The position numbers and the translations under genes were made by a program. Under the pieces are notes generated by a model. The model did no database searches. It was not told the DNA's origin and saw only the letters and a program-made list of their open reading frames with translations. Shown one piece after another: positions 57,337 to 64,000 of a stretch of 64,000 bases of DNA. This DNA is from JACKDW01 sp964621785 (GTDB lineage Bacteria; Myxococcota_A; Polyangia; Nannocystales; Nannocystaceae), in the NCBI GenBank assembly GCA_964621785.1, contig CAZUPD010000007.1:1-64000 (forward strand), read 5' to 3'. Positions within the stretch are counted from its first letter, which is position 1. Every line of letters begins with the position of its first letter.

Positions 57337-57702
57337 ATGCCAACCCTTGTCCCACAGCCAACCCGAATTGAGGCCGCCGGCAACAAGCCGAAGTTGATCG
57401 ACGAGTACATCGGTCGGGTCACCACCGAGACCGAGGCCCTGAGCATTGCGCATATGCGTTCCCCGAGCGGGTGGGTCGAGCCGGCCCAAACGCCAGAGTT
57501 CGACGAGTACACGGTGGTGCTTCGCGGGATGTTGCGGGTCGAGTCGGGTGGACAGATCCTCGACGTCAGTGCCGGGCAAGCCGTGATCACACACGCCGGC
57601 GAGACGGTGCGCTACAGCACCCCGGGGGAGGATGGGGCCGAATACATCGCGGTTTGCCACCCCGCCTTTGCTCCCGCGACCGTGCACCGGCAAGCCGACT
57701 AG
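57337..57702 (+). CDS. Cupin-domain protein
   Basis: A 121-residue single-domain cupin: FDEYTVVLRGMLRVESGGQ and LDVSAGQAVITHAGETVRYS match the two conserved motifs with fewer metal-ligand His than usual. It could bind a small metabolite. ATG 57292 is an alternative start. Confidence 0.75.
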   Translation: MPTLVPQPTRIEAAGNKPKLIDEYIGRVTTETEALSIAHMRSPSGWVEPAQTPEFDEYTVVLRGMLRVESGGQILDVSAGQAVITHAGETVRYSTPGEDGAEYIAVCHPAFAPATVHRQAD

Positions 57703-58069
57703 CCGCGGTGGCGGGTCACGGCCCGGCAGCAGATTGCAAATACATGTATCTGGCACTGCGCCGCGGCGGGTCGTATCGCAGGTTCTATGTGCCTACAATC
57801 AATCAGTGCTATCGGAGTCTGCGGTGTGATGGCAACCGGGGTCCGTGGCGATGGCATGGGAAGCCTGTCACAGGGGCGTGACAGAGCACGCCTTACACGG
57901 TACTTTCATGTAGTTACAATCAGTGTGCTGTGTGAGTCTTCCATGCAGGAAAAATCCACGGCCGTGTGCATGAAACACCTGTTACGGGCCTGTGACAGCG
58001 TTCGCCCGCAAAAAGATTGTTCGGTGCGTGCCCCCTGGGGCCGATCCGGGGTAGGATACGGACCCTGCC
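57703..58069. promoter_or_regulatory. Spacer with paired CTGTYAC-N6-GTGACAG inverted repeats
   Basis: CTGTCAC-AGGGGC-GTGACAG (57865-57884) is a perfect 7-bp inverted repeat, and CTGTTAC-GGGCCT-GTGACAG (57979-57998) is the same site with one change, 114 bases further on and 72 bases before the ATG at 58070. TGYANNTRCA sites lie at 57735 and 57909. Likely operators for the phosphoesterase lipoprotein. Confidence 0.55.
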
Positions 58070-59746
58070 ATGACACGCAAATACCTCAAGTCCGTTCGCA
58101 AGATGTTCTCCCGCCGCCAAGCCCTCCAGGGGATGGGGGCACTGTTCGGCGGAGTCGCCTTGGGGTGCGGCGATTCGGGCGATGATGCGACCACCGAGTC
58201 GGGCACCTCCGGCGATACGACTGGCGAAACCAGTGATGGTACAACGACTTCAGATTCTGAAGGTACTTCGGCCGGCCCGGGGAGCGACAGCGACAGCGAT
58301 ACGTCGACCGGTGATGGTGATGGTGATGGAGACGGAGACGGAGATGGTGACGGAGATGGTGACGGAGATGGCGATGGTGATGGAGACGGAGACGGCGATG
58401 GCGACGGAGATGGCGACGGAGACGGAGATGGTGACGGCGACAATCCGAACCATTGCACCGACACCAGCGATCTGACGCCGGAGGAACTCCTCGCCCCGAT
58501 CGAGCACATCATCGTCATTTGCATGGAAAACCGCTCGTTCGACCACTACTTCGGGGCCCGCAAACTCCTCGAAGAGGAGGACAGCGACGGCCTCACGGGC
58601 GAAGAGTTCAACCCAGATAGCAACAATGAGCCGGTCTATGTCGATTTGCTAGAGAACTTCGAACCCGTCGATCCGCCGCACCAGTGGGACGAGGTGCACG
58701 CCCAGTGGAACGAAGGAGCGCTCGACGGGTTTGTGACCGAGCAGGAAATCGTTCACGACGCGTCGGTCAAACACGAGGTGATGGGCTACCACATCCGCGA
58801 ACATTTGCCGGTCCTCTACGAGCTCGCCGACAACAACGCGATTTGTGACGCATGGTTTTGTGCCCTCTTAGGTGGCACGTGGTGCAACCGCTACTATCTC
58901 CATGCAGCTACATCTCATGGGGGGCAAGAAAATGTTCCGGTGGTCCCCGAACCGACGACGATCCAAGAGGTCCTAGAGGATGCTGGGGTGACGACCAACA
59001 ACTACTACGACGGTTTGGTGGCGTGGCAGTGGGGCGCGTTGCCGCTGACGTTTGCCAACCCGTTTGTCGACCGGACCGACAGCCTCGACGAGATGTTCAC
59101 CAACATCGAAAATGGTGAGCTCGAACAGTTTGTGATCATCGACCCGGACTTCATGGCCAACGACGACCATCCGTCCCACAACATCATGCTCGGGCAGATG
59201 TTCATCGCCATGATCTACGAGGCGATCGCCCAGAGTCAGTACTGGGACAAGTGTCTCATCGTGATCACCTACGACGAGCACGGCGGGTTTTTCGACCACG
59301 TGCCGCCGCCGACAACAACCGACGACGAAGGGCCCGAGTTTCAACAGATGGGCTTTCGCGTGCCGTCCCTGGTCATCGGGCCATATGTGCGCAAGGGCTG
59401 CGTGATCAAAACACTCCTCGAGCACAGTTCGATCGCCGCGACGGCGACTCGTAAGTGGGGTTTGCCGGAGCTCAATGCCCGGTCAGCGGCGGCCAACGAT
59501 CTATCGGTCTGTATTGATCCCGGCCTGTTCGACAAGCCATCTTCGCCGCGTAAGCTCACCCCGATCAGTCTCTCGGTGTCCGAGGTGATGCAGCAGGTCG
59601 GTAAGACGACGAGCCAGGAGGAGCTGTTCGACGCCTTGGGCATCACGCTGCCACTGCCGCCCGCGCAGGAAAAACGCTACCGCGACAATTTCCGAAAGAT
59701 GCTGAAGCGGGCTGAGCGGCTCGGGGTCGTAAAGCTGCGGCCCTAA
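58070..59746 (+). CDS. Tat-exported phosphoesterase (phospholipase C/acid phosphatase family) lipoprotein
   Basis: The N-terminus has a twin-arginine motif (FSRRQALQG) and a lipobox-like ALGCGD, so it should leave by Tat and become lipidated. A Ser/Thr stalk leads into a Gly-Asp dipeptide run, then the phosphoesterase domain with IIVICMENRSFDHYFG, the metal/nucleophile region, plus ITYDEHGGFFDHVPPP. Family members hydrolyse phospholipids or phosphomonoesters. 558 residues. Inverted repeats upstream are candidate control sites. Confidence 0.88.
   Translation: MTRKYLKSVRKMFSRRQALQGMGALFGGVALGCGDSGDDATTESGTSGDTTGETSDGTTTSDSEGTSAGPGSDSDSDTSTGDGDGDGDGDGDGDGDGDGDGDGDGDGDGDGDGDGDGDGDGDGDNPNHCTDTSDLTPEELLAPIEHIIVICMENRSFDHYFGARKLLEEEDSDGLTGEEFNPDSNNEPVYVDLLENFEPVDPPHQWDEVHAQWNEGALDGFVTEQEIVHDASVKHEVMGYHIREHLPVLYELADNNAICDAWFCALLGGTWCNRYYLHAATSHGGQENVPVVPEPTTIQEVLEDAGVTTNNYYDGLVAWQWGALPLTFANPFVDRTDSLDEMFTNIENGELEQFVIIDPDFMANDDHPSHNIMLGQMFIAMIYEAIAQSQYWDKCLIVITYDEHGGFFDHVPPPTTTDDEGPEFQQMGFRVPSLVIGPYVRKGCVIKTLLEHSSIAATATRKWGLPELNARSAAANDLSVCIDPGLFDKPSSPRKLTPISLSVSEVMQQVGKTTSQEELFDALGITLPLPPAQEKRYRDNFRKMLKRAERLGVVKLRP
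58310..58442 (+). repeat. Gly-Asp encoding hexanucleotide tract
   Basis: About 22 tandem copies of GGNGAY (mostly GGTGAT, GGAGAC, GGCGAT) encode an uninterrupted GD run between stalk and catalytic domain. Frame is preserved by any whole-unit slip, so length may vary between isolates. Confidence 0.9.
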
Positions 59747-60073
59747 TCGTTGAACGTGCTCCGCCTTCCTTGTCTGATCGAGGGATGCGCAGTTGCAACC
59801 CTCGCCTGGTTGCAACTGCACGCGACCTTGGAACGTACGTCCAGTTGATTGCCGGTCCATCGTGTTGAAGCGCAGTCCAGTTGCCGGAGTTGGCAAGCTC
59901 GAACCGCGTTGCGTCGCGGCCCGCGAAACCACTGGTTGCCGAGATGGGCAGCCCGAAGCTCGCGTAGATCGTAGACCTTCGTTGGTGATACACGGAAACC
60001 TTGGAACGGACAGCCCTACCAGCACGAAGCGCGCATATCGTTGCGGTTGCGGGCGTAGTACACTCCGCGGGCT
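59747..60073. other. Spacer with strong stem-loop
   Basis: GCAGTTGCAACC (59789-59800), loop CTCGCCT, GGTTGCAACTGC (59808-59819): a perfect 12-bp stem 43 bases after the phosphoesterase stop, without a T tract. It may act as a transcript end or protect the 3' end. It contains a TGCAACTGCA site. No gene seen. Confidence 0.6.
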
Positions 60074-60892
60074 ATGAAACGCTTTCAAGACCGGATCGCC
60101 GTCGTCACCGGAGCCGCCAGCGGCATCGGCCGTGCCACCTGTGTCAATCTCGCCAACCGTGGATGCGATCTCGCTGTGGTCGATGTCGATGCCGAAGGGC
60201 TCGAGCAAACAGCCAAGATGGTGGAAAAGACAGGCCGTAAAATTACCCGGCACGTCGTCGACGTCGCCAACCGCTCGCAGATGGAGGGATTGGTCGACGC
60301 AGTGATCGAGCACCACGGCGCAGTTCATATCCTGGTCAACAACGCAGGTGTGTCGGTGACCGCTTCGTTTGCCCGCCAATCACTCGAGGATTTTGAGTGG
60401 CTGTTCGGGATCAACTTTTGGGGCGTCGTCTACGGGTGCAAGTTCTTCTTGCCCCACCTCGGGCGCGCCGAAGAGGCCCATATCGTCAACCTATCGAGTC
60501 TTTTTGGGATCATCGGCGTCCCGACTCAAACCAGCTACTGTGCTTCGAAGTTTGCCGTGCGTGGATTTACCGAGGCGTTGCGGTGTGAGCTCGAGGGGTC
60601 GCGGATCGGGCTGACTTGTGTGCATCCGGGCGGGATCCGGACCAACATCATCCAGAATTCCCGCTATACCGAGGAGCGGCGGTACGGCAGTCGTTCGCGG
60701 GTGCTCAAGATCTTCAAGCGGGCGATGCCGCCGTCGCAGGCGGCCGAACAAATTGTGCATGCAATAGCGACGGACAAGCAGCGTCTGCTGATCACCCGTG
60801 AGGCCCATCTCGGTGATTGGGTGATGCGTCTGCTGCCGCAGACGCTGAGCGGGCGGATCCTCGCACGGGCCAGACGAACCCTGGGAATGTAG
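60074..60892 (+). CDS. Short-chain dehydrogenase/reductase
   Basis: Classical SDR of 272 residues: cofactor loop TGAASGIGRAT, VDVDAEGL (Asp after strand 2 suggests NAD(H)), NNAG, catalytic Ser in NLSSLFG and YCASK (Tyr and Lys). Substrate unknown. The next SDR follows after 152 bases in the same direction. Confidence 0.9.
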   Translation: MKRFQDRIAVVTGAASGIGRATCVNLANRGCDLAVVDVDAEGLEQTAKMVEKTGRKITRHVVDVANRSQMEGLVDAVIEHHGAVHILVNNAGVSVTASFARQSLEDFEWLFGINFWGVVYGCKFFLPHLGRAEEAHIVNLSSLFGIIGVPTQTSYCASKFAVRGFTEALRCELEGSRIGLTCVHPGGIRTNIIQNSRYTEERRYGSRSRVLKIFKRAMPPSQAAEQIVHAIATDKQRLLITREAHLGDWVMRLLPQTLSGRILARARRTLGM

Positions 60893-61044
60893 CTCCGCCA
60901 TCGCGACAACCCATGCCGAGGTTGGTCCGAGATCGGTGTATCACCAAGGATACCCCGATCATATGTTTGTACTCGCAACTGATATCGGCACACGCACGAC
61001 CTTTTGACTTCGAGGTCGCATGTGAAAATGTTACAAACACCGGT

Positions 61045-61845
61045 ATGAGCGTGTTTCAAGCGGATGTGTTGGCTGGTCGAGTCGCCCTGATCACTGGTGG
61101 TGGCAGTGGTATTTGCAAGGGCATCGCCCACGCGTATCTCGCCCACGGTGCCAACGTGTGTATCTGTGGACGCAAGCAGGAGCGACTCGACAACACCGTG
61201 GCCGAGCTCGGCGAGGCGACCGGTGGCGAAATCGTCGGCATCGCCTGTGACGTGCGACATCCGGATCAGGTCGAGCGTCTCGTCGCCGCCACTGTCGAAC
61301 GCTTTGGCAAACTCGATACGCTCGTCAACGGGGCAGCCGGCAATTTCCTCGCTCCGGCCGCAGGCCTGCGCCCTAAGGGGTTTAAGACGGTGATCGAAAT
61401 CGACTTACTCGGTTCGTTTCAGGTCGCGCACGCGTGTTTCGAGCCGCTGCACCAAAGTGGCGACGGACTCGTGCTCAACATTTCGGCCACGCTCCACTAC
61501 CACGGGACTCCGATGCAGGTACATGCTTCAGCGGCCAAAGCCGGCGTTGATGCCTTGACGCGCAACCTCGCAGTGGAGTGGGGCGCGCTCGGGATCCGGG
61601 CCAACGCGATCGCGCCAGGGGCGATCGACGATACCGAAGGCATGCGCAAACTCGCCCCAGGTGGACTGCGGGACCAGTTTGTCAAACACATCCCACTGCG
61701 CCGCTACGGAACGATCCAAGACATTGCCGACATGGCAGTGTTTGTACGTACATCGGCTGGCGCCTACATCAACGGCGCGATCTTGGTGGTCGACGGCGGA
61801 CAGTGTGTGGTTGCGCCGGGCATGTCGGAGTTTATGACGGGGTAG
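61045..61845 (+). CDS. 2,4-dienoyl-CoA reductase-like SDR
   Basis: The 266-residue protein resembles peroxisomal DECR2: TGGGSGICKGIAHAYLAHGA, CGRKQERL (NADPH-binding Arg), NGAAGNFLAPA, NISATLHYHGTPMQVHASAAKAGVDALTR and GPxx-like APGAIDDTEGMRKL. DECR2-type enzymes lack the Tyr-x-x-x-Lys of classical SDRs at the usual place, as here (HASAAKAG). It should reduce 2,4-dienoyl-CoA in unsaturated fatty acid oxidation. ATG 61045 fits the family start. Confidence 0.9.
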   Translation: MSVFQADVLAGRVALITGGGSGICKGIAHAYLAHGANVCICGRKQERLDNTVAELGEATGGEIVGIACDVRHPDQVERLVAATVERFGKLDTLVNGAAGNFLAPAAGLRPKGFKTVIEIDLLGSFQVAHACFEPLHQSGDGLVLNISATLHYHGTPMQVHASAAKAGVDALTRNLAVEWGALGIRANAIAPGAIDDTEGMRKLAPGGLRDQFVKHIPLRRYGTIQDIADMAVFVRTSAGAYINGAILVVDGGQCVVAPGMSEFMTG

Positions 61846-61969
61846 TCCGAGCGATTTGTCCATCTGCCAGCAACCAAGTAGGCGACGTGTGGGGCGCGTC
61901 GCGATCGTGACATGCTGAAAACTTGTCTCGGGGCGTGAACCAAATTCCGATTGCTGGGACTACCTCGAC

Positions 61970-62452
61970 ATGCTGCGGCAAGCCGTAACGTCCTCCGTGC
62001 TCCTCCTGCCGTGCGCTTGTACGCTGTTACTTCCGTCCACATCTTCAGAAAAAGCCGGCCCGGTGGTCGAGCTCGATGCCGAGGTTAGCGAGCGAAGTTT
62101 CCTCGTGCGGATTTGCTACGACGGGGAGCTCGCAGATTCGATGTCGGTCACCGCGACGTTTCACGCGCTTGCGAGTCGCAACGAAGTTGACATTTCCATG
62201 GGCGTCCTCGGCGATGGATTCGTTTCGATGACCGACGAGCTGACGCTCGACGAGGACTACGCGGATGATCCCGAACGCATGTATGCGTGGATGTGCTTGG
62301 ACGGCTTCGAGGTTCATTTGAAGTTGCTCCATCCGGACGAACCCGCGGCCAGTGTCCGCTGGAGCATTCAAGCTCAGGCGCACCAGGTTTCAGGCTGTGG
62401 GGCAGAGGAAATTTTTCGTGACGAGATCGTGATCGAAATTGAAGAGCTCTGA
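61970..62452 (+). CDS. Small lipoprotein of unknown function
   Basis: A lipoprotein-type signal (SSVLLLPCACTLLLPS) is followed by about 135 acidic, beta-rich residues with two or three Cys (VRICYDG, WMCLDG, SGCGAEE). No family recognised. ATG at 61970; a hairpin at 62469 follows the stop. Confidence 0.7.
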   Translation: MLRQAVTSSVLLLPCACTLLLPSTSSEKAGPVVELDAEVSERSFLVRICYDGELADSMSVTATFHALASRNEVDISMGVLGDGFVSMTDELTLDEDYADDPERMYAWMCLDGFEVHLKLLHPDEPAASVRWSIQAQAHQVSGCGAEEIFRDEIVIEIEEL

Positions 62453-62468
62453 GTGCAACCACGACAAA

Positions 62469-62500
62469 CCGGACTCACATCTATGTAGATGCAAGTCCGG
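62469..62500. terminator. Bidirectional stem-loop between convergent genes
   Basis: CCGGACT and AGTCCGG pair, then a CA/CA internal mismatch, then CATCTA/TAGATG around TG. The hairpin fills the short spacer between the small lipoprotein and the VWA gene. No T tract. It contains TGTAGATGCA. Confidence 0.65.
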
Positions 62501-62520
62501 GAGTCGTGTACGAGTGTCGA

Positions 62521-64000
62521 CTAGTCGAGCGTGCCGTCGAGCTTGCTCGGGTCGAGGTTCGGGCATTCGTCGAGTGGGTACTTGGACAACTCGCAGGTGG
62601 CGTTGAGCTGCGATCCGCTGCGGGGCGGCAAGCCAGCGCGACGCTTGACCTCGAACTGGAGATTGACACCGGCGTCCTGGCAGTAGGTGTGCATCTCGTC
62701 CTCGGCGTAGGTGAGGTAGCAGTCGTCCTGCCCATCCGGAATGTCGCCGTCAGCCGTGCACGGGACCAGCTCGCGCGAGCTCTTCTCCTCCACAACAACT
62801 TCGGTGAGTGTACAATTTGCCTGGAGTCCGGGCTTCTCCTCGTCGATGTCGGCCACGCATTCAGGCACACACGCGGGGATCAAGTTCTTTTCGATACTGG
62901 TCGCCAGGGCGTCGAGTGCCGGTGTGTAGTCGTCGGCACAGATCGAAAACAGGTTGACCTCGGCCGAATCGCTGGTGAACGCGTCGGCGAATTCCTTGAG
63001 CCGAACCGGTGGGATCGCGGTTCCGCCATCGCTGCTGGTACACCCTGCGCCGATGCCAAAGTCGTCTTGAAACTCCTGATCGTCGCTTTCGGTATAGGGA
63101 ATCGCAACCTCGGGGTAGTCCTCGGGCACGCCGGCGATCACCGAGACAAACACCGGGTCGTCGTTGCCTTTGATCTCATTTTTGAGGTAGTCGACATATC
63201 CCTGAACCGGGCTCATCACCGCCTCAGCGGGGTTCGAGGTCATGGTTCCGTCGGCCTTGTAGTTGGCCGAACGACACCCGTTGTCATCGCAGAACACCCC
63301 CGCGTTCCAACACACGGCACTAGTCGGAGCAAATGCATCAGGGTCCTCCCAAAAGTGCTTTCCGCCGTCCGCTTTGAAGATCGAATCGCTGCCGGGGGCG
63401 GCCGAACAGTCGGCCTCGTCGGTGACGATGACGACCGCCAAGATTGCCCCGTCGCGCAAAAATCCGTAGGCTGGATCGTTGCGGTCACGCGTCCGCTCGA
63501 GCGCGCGTTGGGTCGCTTCTAACGGACTCTCGTAGCCGCAGCCACTGACGCCCTGGGGTCCGAAACACTGGAATGCTTGGGTTGTGGACATCCCCTCGGG
63601 CAAGTTGCTTCCACCTGCGATCGACTCGATCCACGGGCGGCTGGCCGCTTCGCCACCTTGGAACAGAGAGGTCTCTTCGGGCAGGTAACCCGAAAAATCG
63701 GCCGGGCAGTAATCCTCACATGCATATGCAGCGTTCGTACCATCGGCACCCTCGAAGTTCTCGAGCCTGTCGACGCAGCTCGACATCACAAAGGCACCGT
63801 GTTCGGAGCCGTCGCTATCACCTGCGCAGCGCGGGTTGCCGTTGTCGGTGGTGGTGACAGCGATCCGGTAGTCGGCTTGGGTCTGCTCCGCCTCGAGCCG
63901 GGCAATGAAGTTTTCGAAGTTGGCCGACAGCCGACCCTGCTCCTCACCCATCGAGTAGGAGTTGTCGATGACAAACAGGATGTCGACTTCGCGCTTGGGC
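62521..64000 (-). CDS. VWA-domain surface protein (N-terminus outside window)
   Basis: The minus frame is open from the window edge to a stop at 62521. The first residues include DILFVIDNSYSMGEEQ, a VWA metal site (DxSxS) as in secreted myxobacterial VWA proteins. Later parts are Cys-rich (CAGDSDGS, CEDYCPADFSG, VTDEADCSAAPGSD, CVPECVAD, CELSKYPLDECPNL). The signal peptide or lipobox would lie beyond 64000. At least 490 residues. Function unknown, probably surface adhesion or matrix. Confidence 0.85.
   Translation of the reverse strand, partial: PKREVDILFVIDNSYSMGEEQGRLSANFENFIARLEAEQTQADYRIAVTTTDNGNPRCAGDSDGSEHGAFVMSSCVDRLENFEGADGTNAAYACEDYCPADFSGYLPEETSLFQGGEAASRPWIESIAGGSNLPEGMSTTQAFQCFGPQGVSGCGYESPLEATQRALERTRDRNDPAYGFLRDGAILAVVIVTDEADCSAAPGSDSIFKADGGKHFWEDPDAFAPTSAVCWNAGVFCDDNGCRSANYKADGTMTSNPAEAVMSPVQGYVDYLKNEIKGNDDPVFVSVIAGVPEDYPEVAIPYTESDDQEFQDDFGIGAGCTSSDGGTAIPPVRLKEFADAFTSDSAEVNLFSICADDYTPALDALATSIEKNLIPACVPECVADIDEEKPGLQANCTLTEVVVEEKSSRELVPCTADGDIPDGQDDCYLTYAEDEMHTYCQDAGVNLQFEVKRRAGLPPRSGSQLNATCELSKYPLDECPNLDPSKLDGTLD

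Noticed and set aside
57865..57998. LexA or CRP boxes
   Set aside because: The spacing between CTGT and ACAG half-sites does not match SOS boxes, and CRP sites have the reverse order (TGTGA-N6-TCACA).

Overview
The window reads as part of a myxobacterial chromosome, most likely suborder Nannocystineae. It is GC-rich (estimated about 65%) and densely coding. It holds many outer-surface lipoproteins with Thr/Glu/Gly-rich stalks, Myxococcus-type Cys-rich repeats, FG-GAP/VCBS and LamG-like domains, a Hanks-type Ser/Thr kinase, PP2C, von Willebrand (VWA) lipoproteins, a TIGR04552-like protein and an ether-lipid gene pair. A run of 10 N at 56400-56409 shows it is a draft scaffold. This placement is inferred from gene content. 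No rRNA, CRISPR array, phage or complete insertion sequence was seen.

Layout. 1-930: minus-strand Ro60 (TROVE) gene cut by the window edge, preceded by an intrinsic terminator and a tRNA-like and hairpin RNA region that looks like a bacterial Y RNA locus. 1050-5770: formate dehydrogenase alpha subunit behind an AT-rich palindromic control region, a small membrane protein, and a MepA-type endopeptidase lipoprotein. 5880-15235: AlkB-like dioxygenase, membrane diguanylate cyclase behind an ACATGT cluster, MurG, glycine decarboxylase, OmpA-like porin with thrombospondin-3 repeats. 15428-25271: amidohydrolase, Cys-rich secreted peptide, PP2C, RluD-like synthase, MoeA, MltD-like transglycosylase, TatA, zinc-ribbon protein coupled to an outer-membrane protein. 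25905-33682: two LolC/E-like permeases, TPR lipoprotein, unknown protein, frameshifted FG-GAP lipoprotein. 33839-43656: truncated haemoglobin, glucokinase, alkyl-DHAP synthase overlapping GlpD, 30-residue membrane peptide, TIGR04552-like protein, tandem repeats copied from a HAD gene tail, GlpT-like transporter. 43929-64000: two YfbK-like VWA lipoproteins, kinase, adenosine-deaminase-like enzyme, DUF924 protein, archaemetzincin, Cys-rich and LamG/fibrinogen-like surface proteins, cupin, Tat-exported phospholipase-C-like lipoprotein, two SDRs, a small lipoprotein and a partial VWA protein.

Connections. MoeA would supply the cofactor for the formate dehydrogenase. AGPS and GlpD share a translational junction and, with the GlpT-like carrier, suggest glycerol-3-phosphate and ether-lipid metabolism. 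TatA would serve the Tat lipoprotein at 58070. The kinase and PP2C are opposed signalling activities.

Two signals stand out. One is the Ro60/Y-RNA locus, where two RNA modules share covarying stem halves in circularly permuted order. The other is a dispersed 10-bp palindrome, TGYANNTRCA, read by eye 42 times in 64 kb against roughly 1-2 expected from composition, in genes and in spacers alike.
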